Assembly: GCA_013214025.1 (NCBI GenBank)
Contig: JABSRN010000068.1
Coordinates: 1 to 64,000, forward strand
From: Polyangiaceae bacterium
GTDB taxonomy: Bacteria; Myxococcota_A; Polyangia; Polyangiales; Polyangiaceae
Reading direction: 5' to 3'
Length of the DNA stretch: 64,000 bases
Shown here: positions 26,062-34,728 of the stretch, piece by piece
Position numbering within the stretch: the first letter of the stretch is position 1
Layout: each line of letters begins with the position of its first letter
Position numbers and translations under genes: made by a program
Notes under the pieces: generated by a model
Databases searched by the model: none
What the model was told of the DNA's origin: nothing
Seen by the model: only the letters and a program-made list of their open reading frames with translations

Positions 26062-26402
26062 GAGGCATTCTTGTAGACCTCATCCCTCGGGGTCGCTAGT
26101 GCGCGATTCACTTCTCTTGAAGGGAATCGCGACCATGGAAAAGATGCGTCAGATCCGATCCTCGGCCTAAATAATCGAGTTATTCGCTCTCACCCAAGGT
26201 GCGCGAATGACTCAAGAGCCCTTCCGTGTATCTGAATCCCGCACTAGTCCAGACTGGCGCTGCTCTCTCTCCCTGGGAGAATCAGCTCGCGTGGTATCGT
26301 CGGGCGAAAGCTGGCCCATTTTTGACACAAGGGGCGCTCAGCGCCTTATCCCATGGGTTATGTTGGTTGCCGTGACGGAGAGAGCCGTCCGCCCTTCATG
26401 CC
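26062..26402. other. 341-bp control region upstream of the ArsA-like gene
   Basis: This gap separates the divergent PHP phosphatase and ArsA-like genes. It contains a TTGACA box with a nearby palindrome (annotated separately). A short open frame at 26207-26419 has no family features. Confidence 0.5.
26322..26350 (+). promoter_or_regulatory. Possible sigma-70 -35 box with embedded palindrome
   Basis: TTGACA at 26322-26327 matches the -35 consensus. About 18 bases later is TTATCC, a poor -10. Between them lies the palindrome GGCGCT-C-AGCGCC (26333-26345), placed where a repressor could block polymerase. It faces the ArsA-like gene at 26403. The weak -10 keeps confidence low. Confidence 0.33.
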
Positions 26403-27527
26403 ATGCCCATCATTCCTGATCTGATTGAGTCCAAGCGCGTGATCGCCTGCCTGGGCTCGGGCGGCGTGGGCAAGACGACTATTTCGGCGGCGGTGGCTAT
26501 CGCGGCAGCCGCCCGCGGCAAGCGAGTCTTGGTCTTGACTATCGATCCGGCGAAACGTCTCGCTGATAGTTTGGGGGTGAGCCTAGGCAGCGGCGAGCCC
26601 CAGGTGATCGAAACCGAGAGACTCCTGGACGCGGGTTTGACCGATCCGGGAGAACTCAGCGTCATGATGCTGGACGCGAAGCGTACTTTCGACGCACTGG
26701 TCGTTCGACATGCGAGCTCGCCTGCCGTCAGCGAACGGATCCTGGGTAACGTTTTTTACCAACACATGTCAGAACATCTAGGGGGCACTCAAGACTATAT
26801 GGCGATGGAGACCCTGCTCGGGTTTCTAGAGGAAGACCGCTATGAGCTGATCGTTCTCGACACGCCGCCGACCCGTAACGCACTGGATTTCTTGACAGCA
26901 CCGGAGCGACTGACCGACGCCATCGACGGACCGGCGATGCGCTGGTTTGTGAAATCCTTCGACGGTTCGAAAACACTCAGCTTTGATTTATTGGCGAAGG
27001 GCGCGGCTTTGGTTCTCCGCGGCATGGGTCGAATCACCGGCAGCGGTTTTCTGGATCAAATGGCGGCGCTCATCGTTGACTTGAACGACCTGTTTGGTGG
27101 TTTTTCGGAGCGAGCGGGTCGGGTTTCGGCCCGCTTTCGCGGTGACGAGTTTGCCTATGTACTCGTGAGTGCGCCCAAGTCTGGAGCGATTTCCGAGGCA
27201 CTGTATCTGCGGGAACACCTCCAGCAGCAGTCAATGAGCTGCGATGCCTTCGTCATGAACCGCGTTCGAGTGGGTGCCGGAACCACTACATCCCTCGCCG
27301 AGGTCGAGCAGCAATTGAGTGAATCCAACGTGGCGCTCGAGGGTGGTGAAGAAGCGGTGCTTCAGGCGATTCGCGAAAATATCGCTCTCGCGGAAGCGGA
27401 AGCCGTTCAAGTGAGCGCGTTCCGCGAACGCATTGGCAGCGAAGCTCCGATGGTGGCGGTCCCAGCGGGTGGCGAGGACGTTCACGACCTTTCCGCGCTG
27501 GTAGAAGTCGCTTCGGCCTTTTCCTGA
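26403..27527 (+). CDS. ArsA/Get3-family ATPase
   Basis: The 374-aa protein has the deviant Walker A of this family (GSGGVGKTTISAA, residues 15-27) and LTIDPAKRLADSLG as switch-like segment. It also has the Walker B stretch LIVLDTPPTRNALDFL near residue 155 and a single ATPase domain. The family includes the arsenite pump ATPase ArsA and the tail-anchor targeting factor Get3; bacterial single-domain members are often of unknown role. No arsB, arsR or arsenite-binding Cys triad is evident, so arsenic transport is doubtful. Myxobacteria usually carry two such genes in tandem, but here only one is seen. ATG at 26403. Confidence 0.85.
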   Translation: MPIIPDLIESKRVIACLGSGGVGKTTISAAVAIAAAARGKRVLVLTIDPAKRLADSLGVSLGSGEPQVIETERLLDAGLTDPGELSVMMLDAKRTFDALVVRHASSPAVSERILGNVFYQHMSEHLGGTQDYMAMETLLGFLEEDRYELIVLDTPPTRNALDFLTAPERLTDAIDGPAMRWFVKSFDGSKTLSFDLLAKGAALVLRGMGRITGSGFLDQMAALIVDLNDLFGGFSERAGRVSARFRGDEFAYVLVSAPKSGAISEALYLREHLQQQSMSCDAFVMNRVRVGAGTTTSLAEVEQQLSESNVALEGGEEAVLQAIRENIALAEAEAVQVSAFRERIGSEAPMVAVPAGGEDVHDLSALVEVASAFS

Positions 27528-27545
27528 AGTGCGCCAATCCTGAAG
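27522..27545. repeat. 8-bp repeat with 16-bp period over the ArsA-like stop
   Basis: TCCTGAAG occurs at 27522-27529 and 27538-27545. The first copy contains the TGA stop. It is short and could be chance on its own. Confidence 0.6.
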
Positions 27546-27602
27546 CGGTGGAGCGGGCCAGCGGTATCGATCGGCTCAGCGCTCTTGCCTGAGGAGCACT
27601 GA

Positions 27603-28925
27603 TTACTCGCGTCGACGTCGAGGTTTGTACTTGACGGCGACCGGGATCGAATCAAATTCGAAGGCTTTCCGAATCTGATTCTGAACGTATCGCTTGTAGC
27701 TCGTCTTGATGTTTTTATCGTGGCTCGCCTGTACGACGAATAGTGGCGGCGCCGTTTCTGCCTGGGTGATGTAGTACAGGCGCGGCGCCTTGCCTCCCTC
27801 GGTGGGGGGCGGGTGTGTGGCCAGGATCTCCTCAAAGAAGCGGTTGAGCTGAGCCGTGGGCACGCGCTTTCGAAACTGGACTGCGGCGCTGTCTACCTTC
27901 GCCATCATGTTCTTGACGCCACGACCGGTCTTTGCGCTGATCTCGAAAATACTGGCCCAGGTCGCAAAATGCAGGGCGGTCTTGGCTTCAAAGATGACCT
28001 TTTTCTTCTCGGTCGCCGTCAAGAGATCCATCTTGTTCATGCCAACGATGATGGCCCGTTTGCGGTCCGCCGCGAGTCCCAGAAGTCGAGCGTCCTGTTC
28101 CGCTATGCCGAGGGTGGCGTCCACCATGAGCACGACGACCTCGGCGCGCTCCATGATGCGGAGAGCGCGGATTACGCTGGCGCCTTCTACGTCTTCGTGA
28201 ATTCGCGATTTTCGACGGATGCCCGCCGTATCGATCACGAGATAGTTGGAGCCACCGTAGCGTAGTTTGACGTCGATAGGATCTCGCGTGGTACCGGGAC
28301 GGTGATCCACCAGCGAGCGCTCGTCGCCGGAGAGACGATTGAGTAGGGAGGATTTGCCGGCATTCGGACGGCCGATCAGCGCAACCCGGGTACGGTCCGG
28401 CTCTTCTTCCTCGCTGGAGTCGAGGTCCAGTTTGGGCAGGGAGCGAGTGAGCGCCGTCTGAAATTTCGCCATGCCGCGGCCGTGCAGCGCGGAAATACCG
28501 AAGAGCGGGTCGATACCCAAGCGGTAGAGCTCATTCGCCTCCAGTTGCAGGTCGGGGCGGTCCACCTTGTTGGCGACGTACACGACGGGTTTGGAAGAAC
28601 TTCGCAACAACTTGATGGCTTCACGATCCGCTTCCGTGGGCGGAGCCGTCCCGTCTAGGACGCAGAGAATGGAGTCGGCCTCTTCAATCGCGGCGCGGAC
28701 GTGTCGGGCGATGCCCTTGCCCATAGGGTCGTCGGTTTCGGGATCGAAGCCGCCGGTGTCGATCATGGTCATGTCCCTGCCGTTGACGAAGGCATCCGCG
28801 TAGTGACGATCGCGGGTGACACCTGGCGCGTCATGCACAATAGCCGTACGCCGCCCTACTAGGCGGTTGAACAAGGTGCTCTTGCCGACATTAGGTCGGC
28901 CCACAATTGCGACTACAGGTTTCAT
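27603..28925 (-). CDS. der: Ribosome-assembly GTPase Der (EngA)
   Basis: Der is the double-GTPase factor needed for 50S subunit assembly. The 440-aa product has two G domains, each with its full motif set: GRPNVGKSTLFNRLVG, DTGG and NKVD in the first; GRPNAGKSSLLNRLSG, DTAG and NKMD in the second. The C-terminal KH-like domain (about 355-440) ends in a basic tail KYKPRRRR. Length is normal. Its ATG overlaps the era stop by four bases, so era-der is translationally coupled. This pairs two ribosome-assembly GTPases in one unit. Confidence 0.97.
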   Translation of the reverse strand: MKPVVAIVGRPNVGKSTLFNRLVGRRTAIVHDAPGVTRDRHYADAFVNGRDMTMIDTGGFDPETDDPMGKGIARHVRAAIEEADSILCVLDGTAPPTEADREAIKLLRSSSKPVVYVANKVDRPDLQLEANELYRLGIDPLFGISALHGRGMAKFQTALTRSLPKLDLDSSEEEEPDRTRVALIGRPNAGKSSLLNRLSGDERSLVDHRPGTTRDPIDVKLRYGGSNYLVIDTAGIRRKSRIHEDVEGASVIRALRIMERAEVVVLMVDATLGIAEQDARLLGLAADRKRAIIVGMNKMDLLTATEKKKVIFEAKTALHFATWASIFEISAKTGRGVKNMMAKVDSAAVQFRKRVPTAQLNRFFEEILATHPPPTEGGKAPRLYYITQAETAPPLFVVQASHDKNIKTSYKRYVQNQIRKAFEFDSIPVAVKYKPRRRRE

Positions 28926-29995
28926 TCGCTCTCATCAGAGGCGGGGGCGCCAATGCTCTCGTCGGCGGTGCTTGGGTCGCCTTTGTCCTCGTCACCGGTG
29001 CCAGCAGTGCTGTCGAAGTCGGCGTTGCGGCGGGGCCTACGAATCGGCGTCTTCCCGCTCGGCTTCTCGTAGCCAAGCTCGCTCAGCTGCCGCGGCATGT
29101 CTTTCCAACGCTCGGAGACGCGTATGAACAACTTGAGGTGAACCTTTCGCCCCAGTAGCTCTTCCAACCGCTCGCGAGCGCTGGTGCCGATGGCGACCAG
29201 GCTGGTGCCGCCTTTGCCAATCAGAATGGCGCGCTGCCCGGGTTTTTCCACGTGGATGGTGGCGTGAATGCGGTCAATTTGCGGGCTCTCGTCGTACTGG
29301 TCCACGGTCACAGCAACGGCGTGGGGTACCTCTCGGCGGGTTCGCCGAAGGATTTGCTCTCGGACGTATTCGCAGACGAAAAATGTTGTGGGTCGGTCCG
29401 TAAGCACCGACTGATCGTAAGGGGGCTTCCCCTCCGGCAGCCGTTCGCGAATCTCGTTCAGCACGCCGCTTACGCCATCGTCCTTCAGGACGCTGGCGGG
29501 GACTGTTGCGACGAATTCATGAGCCTCGTTGAGGGCTTGAATGTATGGCAGCAACTTCGTCTTGTTCTTGAGTGTGTCCACCTTGTTGATCACCAAGATG
29601 GTCGGCACTGAAGAGTCCAGTCTCTCCAGTAGGTCGCGGTCGGCGCTCTGAATGATGCTGGCGTCCGGGAGCAGGTGTTTGGACTTGCCCTTTTTCGTGA
29701 GGCCGGAGACATCCGTCATGAACACCAGCAGATCCGTCGAACGCGCCGCATCGACAGCCGTAGCGTTCATCCGGCGGCCGAGCTCGGTTCGCGGTCGATG
29801 CAGTCCCGGAGTGTCGATGAAAGCGATTTGATCATCGTTGATATGGGCGATTCCGAGAAGCGTGTCCCGCGTCGTTTGGGGCAGCGGGCTTACGATCGCC
29901 AAGTCTTCGCCGAGAGCGGCGTTCAAGAACGTCGACTTGCCGACGTTGGTACGCCCTACGATGGCGACGGTTCCTGACCTCATCGGCGGGACCAT
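28922..29995 (-). CDS. era: GTPase Era
   Basis: Era binds the 3' end of 16S rRNA and helps 30S maturation. The G domain shows GRTNVGKSTFLNAALG, QTTRDT, DTPGLHRP and NKVD. The KH domain carries ILIGKGGTSLVAIGTSARER and the KLFIRVSERWKD strand. At 357 aa it is about 55 residues longer than usual because of a charged, disordered C-terminal tail rich in Arg, then Asp/Ser/Glu. Start is Met1 (29995) or Met5 (29983). It is the first gene of the era-der unit and is divergent from the GT39 gene. Confidence 0.96.
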   Translation of the reverse strand: MVPPMRSGTVAIVGRTNVGKSTFLNAALGEDLAIVSPLPQTTRDTLLGIAHINDDQIAFIDTPGLHRPRTELGRRMNATAVDAARSTDLLVFMTDVSGLTKKGKSKHLLPDASIIQSADRDLLERLDSSVPTILVINKVDTLKNKTKLLPYIQALNEAHEFVATVPASVLKDDGVSGVLNEIRERLPEGKPPYDQSVLTDRPTTFFVCEYVREQILRRTRREVPHAVAVTVDQYDESPQIDRIHATIHVEKPGQRAILIGKGGTSLVAIGTSARERLEELLGRKVHLKLFIRVSERWKDMPRQLSELGYEKPSGKTPIRRPRRNADFDSTAGTGDEDKGDPSTADESIGAPASDESE

Positions 29996-30122
29996 GTACG
30001 AGGAACGCCGTCAAAGCACGCCATTTCGGCGGATTTCCTCCGCGTCCCAGGACGGAATGTTCCTGCTGCCATAGCGGACAATCCGGGCTAGGGTCCGCGC
30101 CGAACCGCCCCAAGGGACCTCG

Positions 30123-32978
30123 ATGAGTACCGAAGATACGACGACGGACGCGCAGGATGACACTGATGTCGGGGAGAACGACTCCGCACCGTCCCAGCCT
30201 GAGACATTCCCAAGCCCTTCTTTAGGGGGAGCCGTTGAGCCTCTTGCAGCTAGATCCGCTGAGACTGAACGCGCCGCCAATACCGGCGATGTCGCCACCG
30301 AATCAGTGGCCGAACCGACCGCGAGCGTTCCAGAAATGAACGAGTCGGGCTCAGTGACAGAATCCCAAAGCGATCCGGCGTCCACGGGCGTCGATCTAGA
30401 CGATTCCGAGCCCGGAGAAGTCGTGCCGGATCCGGCTGCGATGGGCCGTCGTTGGGGCTTGGCACTGACCTCGATTGTTGTGGCCCTAGCTAGCTTCGTC
30501 GGCCCGATTCGCTACAGCGGCCTGTGGGATCCCCACGAGCTTCAGGTGGCGGAGTTCGGACGTCGAATCGCCCACACTCTGATGGGCGGAGTCGATCTGG
30601 CGTTGGTGGGCAGCAATAACCTCGTTCCGAGCCTGGCGGAGCTGGGGCGCGGGGAACTGCCGTTTACCTCGGTCGCCGTCGGTTTTCGTCTGTTTGGTCT
30701 CTCGGAGTGGGCCGGGCGATTGCCGTTGGCTATCTGGGCTCTCGCGGGAGCGTTGGCAGCCTACTATTTGTTGTCGCGCCTCGCGGATCGCGTGGCAGGC
30801 GCTTTTGCGGTGCTGGTTCTCGCGACCACCCCGCTCTATTTTCTCCAAGCACGAACGATGCTTGGCGATGTTGTGACCATGGCGTCCCTGTCCATTGCAG
30901 TCACGGGTTTGGGTATCTCGATTTTTAACCGCGATGCCGAGCGTCGGTCCACTGTCTCCGCCCTGGCTTGGTTCCTGCTCGGCTGTCTCGGATTGGTCGG
31001 GGGCTTTTCCTGCCGCGGTGCGCTCATCGGCGTGGCCGTCCCCGCCCTAGGGGTTGGTTTGGCCTGGGCCAGCACTCTGGGTCATCACTTTCGCACTCGA
31101 GATCTGGTCCGTGACGGGCTGGCCGCAGTGACCTTGCTGTGCGGGGTAGTCGCTGTGGTGTTGGGCGCTCGCGCCGTGCTGAGTGGCACGCCGGACGAAT
31201 ACTCGATGTTGGTCGGAGCGACCATTGACCTGAAACCCAAGCTCACCCACGACTCGATGCTGCATCGAATGGGTCACGGTCTGTACCCTTGGAGCGCGGT
31301 GTTGCCCTTCGTAATTGGACTCTCGTTGAAAGCTCCTGTGGGCGTTGAGGGGGGAGCCTACGAACGCGAGCAAAACCTGAGGGTGGTGTTGCTGCTGGTG
31401 GCGGGCCTGGCGGTGGGGCTGCAATCGCTGATAGCGCCCTACGTTGGCGAGTTGCCGTTTTGCGGCGTGGTGGCTCTGGCCTGTCTGGCCGGCGTGGTTT
31501 TCCGAGACTTCGAACGCGGTTCGCCGGCAGTGCCCGCTGTGGCGATGGGAGTGTTCGCGCTTGGAATCCTTTTCTACACAGACTTTAAGAACTTTCCTGC
31601 GAAGGCTTTCAGCGGATTCGGCGTTCCTGACGGCAGCGTCCCCGAAAGCTTCAAAGAGCAGGGCACCAAGATTATCAAGTACGGGACGGTGTTGTTTGCC
31701 GGCTTGTTTGGTCTCTGCACGATGGAACGCAGCGGTCGCCGATGGGCGGCTGAACACGCTAGCGACGGCTCGTGGTTGTCCAGGACCCGGCGCGCGTTGT
31801 CCTCAACCGATTTTTGGCGGGCCATGGGTTTTCGCAAGGACGGCTACTTGCAGTGGCCGGTTGCGGTGAGGCGTTTGTATGACGGCAATCTGTTCTTCGC
31901 CGTCAACTCATTGTTGCTCGGTCTCGTCGCTCTGCCTGTGGTGGTTCGCGGCTTCGGCAAGTGGCATCACATCAAGCAGTTCTCTAACCTGAGTTCGCAG
32001 CAACTCACCGCGGCGAATTGGGCCTGGGCGGGTTTCGTCGTGCTGCTGCTCGGGCCATTGCTTGTGCTGACGCTGCGAAATGTGGTGCGGACGTTTTTTC
32101 AGGTTGTTCCGTTGAGCCGGAGCGAAATAGCGGCAGGTTCTGTCGCTGCCTTCGGATTGACCTTCAGTCTCGGATACTACCCCGCGCTCGCGTCGCAAAT
32201 ATCTCCTCGGGAGGTCTACGACTCATTCCAAAGTATGCGCGGGGAGGGCGAGGAGCTGGCGATGATCGGCGGGACGCCGGGCAGCGCGCGGTATTACGCC
32301 GGCGGAGAAGTGACGCTGTTCTCTGGTACTGGCGAGGCCTATGCATGGCTCAATGAATCGGACGCGCGCCGCTGGCTTGTGGTGCGCGAGGGCGAGCTGG
32401 CGAAACTAAACTCACTTTATCGACGGCAATCCAAGCCTGCACGGAATGTGCCAGTCTTGAACGCACGATCGAGTGAGATTCTGCTGGTTTCGAACCAGCT
32501 GACCCCGGGAGTAAAGAATCAGAATCCCTTTGAGGACTGGGTTCACAGCGAGCCGACGCACGTTGCTCATCCCTTGGACGTGAACTTGGGGAATAAGCTC
32601 GATGTGCAGGGGTGGTCCGTGCGCGGACTAGACGGGGTAGCAGTTGACTCAGTCGTCCCGGGTCGTGAGTACGACTTCGTCATTCATTACAAGGTAGTGG
32701 CGCGCATCAACGGCACTTGGAAGACGTTCATACACATCGATGGATTCCAGCGCCGATTCAACGGGGACCACGATACTCTGGGCGGTAAGTATCCGTTCAA
32801 CTTGTGGCGCAAGGGCGACTACATCTCCGACGTTTATCGTTTCAAGTTGGAGCCGAACTTTAGTGCTGGTCAGTACACGGTGTTATTTGGCTTGTTTTCT
32901 GGCAGCAAGCGTCTTGAAGTGAAACGCGGCAAGCACGGCGAGAACCGAATCAATGGGGGCAAGCTCACCGTCGAGTAG
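30123..32978 (+). CDS. GT39/ArnT-like membrane glycosyltransferase
   Basis: The 951-aa protein has a ~105-residue acidic, Ser/Thr-rich cytoplasmic tail. At least ten TM segments follow, with the first large loop carrying SGLWDPHELQVAEFGRRIA, which resembles the Asp-Glu motif of protein O-mannosyltransferases and ArnT. These enzymes move a sugar from a polyprenyl-phosphate donor to protein or lipid A outside the inner membrane. A ~200-residue soluble C-terminal beta-rich domain (after about residue 750) is extra and may bind the acceptor. It stands alone, followed by a strong hairpin. The donor and acceptor cannot be predicted. Confidence 0.8.
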   Translation: MSTEDTTTDAQDDTDVGENDSAPSQPETFPSPSLGGAVEPLAARSAETERAANTGDVATESVAEPTASVPEMNESGSVTESQSDPASTGVDLDDSEPGEVVPDPAAMGRRWGLALTSIVVALASFVGPIRYSGLWDPHELQVAEFGRRIAHTLMGGVDLALVGSNNLVPSLAELGRGELPFTSVAVGFRLFGLSEWAGRLPLAIWALAGALAAYYLLSRLADRVAGAFAVLVLATTPLYFLQARTMLGDVVTMASLSIAVTGLGISIFNRDAERRSTVSALAWFLLGCLGLVGGFSCRGALIGVAVPALGVGLAWASTLGHHFRTRDLVRDGLAAVTLLCGVVAVVLGARAVLSGTPDEYSMLVGATIDLKPKLTHDSMLHRMGHGLYPWSAVLPFVIGLSLKAPVGVEGGAYEREQNLRVVLLLVAGLAVGLQSLIAPYVGELPFCGVVALACLAGVVFRDFERGSPAVPAVAMGVFALGILFYTDFKNFPAKAFSGFGVPDGSVPESFKEQGTKIIKYGTVLFAGLFGLCTMERSGRRWAAEHASDGSWLSRTRRALSSTDFWRAMGFRKDGYLQWPVAVRRLYDGNLFFAVNSLLLGLVALPVVVRGFGKWHHIKQFSNLSSQQLTAANWAWAGFVVLLLGPLLVLTLRNVVRTFFQVVPLSRSEIAAGSVAAFGLTFSLGYYPALASQISPREVYDSFQSMRGEGEELAMIGGTPGSARYYAGGEVTLFSGTGEAYAWLNESDARRWLVVREGELAKLNSLYRRQSKPARNVPVLNARSSEILLVSNQLTPGVKNQNPFEDWVHSEPTHVAHPLDVNLGNKLDVQGWSVRGLDGVAVDSVVPGREYDFVIHYKVVARINGTWKTFIHIDGFQRRFNGDHDTLGGKYPFNLWRKGDYISDVYRFKLEPNFSAGQYTVLFGLFSGSKRLEVKRGKHGENRINGGKLTVE

Positions 32979-32987
32979 TTGCAATGC

Positions 32988-33032
32988 GTGCAGCGCTTTG
33001 GCATGGCCAAGCGCCATGCCAAAGCGCTGCAC
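32988..33032 (+). terminator. 20-bp perfect hairpin after the GT39 gene
   Basis: Arms 32988-33007 and 33013-33032 are perfect complements (20 bp, starting GTGCAGCGCTTTGG) with loop CAAGC. It begins nine bases after the stop. No T-run follows, so if it terminates it would need a factor; it could equally protect the 3' end or be a mobile-type repeat. Confidence 0.6.
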
Positions 33033-33109
33033 AACGACTCATGACACACGGCAGCGTGCCATTACGCCAGACCCTATCAGTCACCATGCCAATGTGGCGG
33101 AACAGTGGC

Positions 33110-33129
33110 GCGTGACAGCGCTGTCACGC
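33110..33129. promoter_or_regulatory. 20-bp perfect palindrome with a third half-site
   Basis: GCGTGACAGC|GCTGTCACGC is a perfect palindrome. The half-site GCGTGACAGCG recurs at 33148-33158. The layout suggests a dimeric regulator site just upstream of, or over, the start of the PilZ gene. Confidence 0.5.
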
Positions 33130-33149
33130 CGAAGTGCGGGGGCGGTGGC

Positions 33150-33581
33150 GTGACAGCGGGCGGATTCGGGGCTAAGCCGAAGCTTGTGGGAAACGGAGCA
33201 GCAGGGGATTCGCAAGCGCCCGAAAGCGGAACGACGCGCTTAGGTGGCGAGCCCGTGGACGTCGCTTGGTCAGTGGATTGTGCAGCGGAGGCGACCTTCT
33301 TGTATTCCGCCGCTCACGAAGATTCCGAGCTCGGAATCTTCGTAGTCACCCGCGAGCCGCTGGATGTCGGAACGCGGGTGACGCTTCGTTTTGAGCCCGG
33401 TGGATCGGAAGCGTCCTATTGTGCGTCGGGCGTGGTTCAGTGGATCAACGCGATGCGCGCGTTATCCGAGAATCGAAATCCCGGTATGGGCGTACTGTTC
33501 TTGGGCCTCGAGCCACAGGACCGTCGTCGACTCAAGGCGACCATTCGGACCTTTGCGTACGTTCGCAATTTCGTGAACTAG
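33150..33581 (+). CDS. PilZ-domain protein (probable c-di-GMP effector)
   Basis: The C-terminal ~105 residues match the small myxobacterial PilZ family: RLGGEPVDVAWSVDC, then SELGIFVVTREPLDVGTRVTLRF, a central VVQWIN strand and PGMGVLFLGLEPQDRRRL. The canonical RxxxR motif is weak, with a single Arg before GGEP, so c-di-GMP binding is uncertain. There is no ATG near the domain. GTG 33150 is my choice; GTG 33105 would place the palindrome inside the gene. A 14-bp duplication supplies a second in-frame stop. The gene is convergent with the anti-sigma gene. Confidence 0.72.
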   Translation: MTAGGFGAKPKLVGNGAAGDSQAPESGTTRLGGEPVDVAWSVDCAAEATFLYSAAHEDSELGIFVVTREPLDVGTRVTLRFEPGGSEASYCASGVVQWINAMRALSENRNPGMGVLFLGLEPQDRRRLKATIRTFAYVRNFVN

Positions 33582-33607
33582 CTCGCTGCCGGGTTCGTGA
33601 ACTAGCT
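33570..33607. repeat. 14-bp direct repeat giving a second in-frame stop
   Basis: TTCGTGAACTAGCT at 33570-33583 is repeated exactly at 33594-33607, a period of 24 bp. Each copy contains TAG in the PilZ gene frame, so read-through would add only eight residues. Confidence 0.95.
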
Positions 33608-33615
33608 ATCGATAA

Positions 33616-34638
33616 CTAGGGCGTAGGCGCAGCTGCGTCGGACGAGACGGATGGCTCGTCCGACGCAGCTTCCTCGCCGTTGGGGGAGGCACTAGGCGCA
33701 GCTTGTGTACCAATGGGGGCCTGACCGAGCTTGCGAAGTGCAGTTTCGGCTCTCGCGCTGTAGTTCGGGACGACCAGTAGCGCTTGGTAGTTTTCGGTAG
33801 CGGCTGCGGTGGCGCCCTGTTCTCGAAGACAACTAGCGGCTCGCCAGGTCGCGTCGTGTCCAACTGCGGAGCCAGCTCGTGCCGAGCTGATCTTGCGGTA
33901 GCGAGGGGTGGCGCCCCGACATCCGGCCGTGTTGTGCACGGATCGCGCCGCGTACAACTCGGCTGTCGCGGCCTGGCTGCCCCCCTGGGCCGCCGCTTCA
34001 TCGAATAGCTGCACGGCTTCTCGAAATCGATTTTTCGTGAACGCGGCCATCGCATCGGCGAAGACGGACCCGTCGGGCGCGCTGTTTTTTTCGCCCCTTG
34101 CCGCCGCGCTAGTACCCGAAGCTGCAGGCTCTGATTCGCGAAATGCGCTCGCAAAGCCGGCAGTCGGCGGCTCGGCTGCAGTCGTCACCATGCCGGGTTC
34201 GGGGAGCCGGATGATAGTGACGGCTTCTCCTTCCATTTCAGGCACGCCCCGCTCGGTGACTTGCACGCTTCCGTACTGTCCCGGTTCGGGCCGGATAAGA
34301 AAGAGGGCCGAACCGATCATCAGCAACAGGATTGCCGACATCGCGGCTTGGGGGCGCATCGCATAGCCTGCGAGCACCGATACTGCGCGACCGAGTCGGT
34401 TTTTCAGTGGCTGCGCTTTTTGCTCGACTACCGCGGCTTCTAGCAGGCGCTGTTCGAAACCTTTCGGGATTGGCTCCAACGCCATCATGCCAATCGCGGT
34501 GGTCGCGCGCAGCTCACGCTCCAGGTTTCCGCAGCGAGCGCACTGAGCGCAGTGGCGTTGGGCTGCGGAGTCCGTCAGTTCGTCGAGCTCCTCGTAGATG
34601 AGGCTCAGCAATACTTTGTCGAAGCGTTCACAATCCAT
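33616..34638 (-). CDS. Anti-sigma factor: zinc finger, TM helix, TPR-like tail
   Basis: The 340-aa protein has the anti-sigma zinc motif His29-x3-Cys33-x2-Cys36 in a helical N-terminal domain. A TM helix lies at about residues 98-115, and a ~225-residue periplasmic part ends in two or three TPR-like repeats (AAFTKNRFREAVQLFDEAAA, AASCLREQGATAAATENYQA). It would hold the neighbouring ECF sigma factor at the membrane and release it on an envelope signal. The TPR tail suggests that the signal is a protein contact. It lies 90 bp downstream of the sigma gene on the same strand. ATG at 34638. Confidence 0.82.
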   Translation of the reverse strand: MDCERFDKVLLSLIYEELDELTDSAAQRHCAQCARCGNLERELRATTAIGMMALEPIPKGFEQRLLEAAVVEQKAQPLKNRLGRAVSVLAGYAMRPQAAMSAILLLMIGSALFLIRPEPGQYGSVQVTERGVPEMEGEAVTIIRLPEPGMVTTAAEPPTAGFASAFRESEPAASGTSAAARGEKNSAPDGSVFADAMAAFTKNRFREAVQLFDEAAAQGGSQAATAELYAARSVHNTAGCRGATPRYRKISSARAGSAVGHDATWRAASCLREQGATAAATENYQALLVVPNYSARAETALRKLGQAPIGTQAAPSASPNGEEAASDEPSVSSDAAAPTP

Positions 34639-34728
34639 GAGCGGAATACCGAGATCCGTTTAACTCAGGCCGGGGATAAGGTCCCCTGAAGAATTGACCT
34701 GAGCTGCCGAAAGTTGCGCCCCCAAGCG

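Noticed and set aside
26207-26419. Open frame of 70 codons upstream of the ArsA-like gene
   Set aside because: The translation lacks hydrophobic or family features, overlaps the ArsA-like start, and lies in the likely promoter region.
26403-27527. Arsenic-resistance role for the ArsA-like ATPase
   Set aside because: No arsB, arsR, arsC or arsD nearby, and the Cys triad for arsenite is not evident. Family membership alone does not show function.
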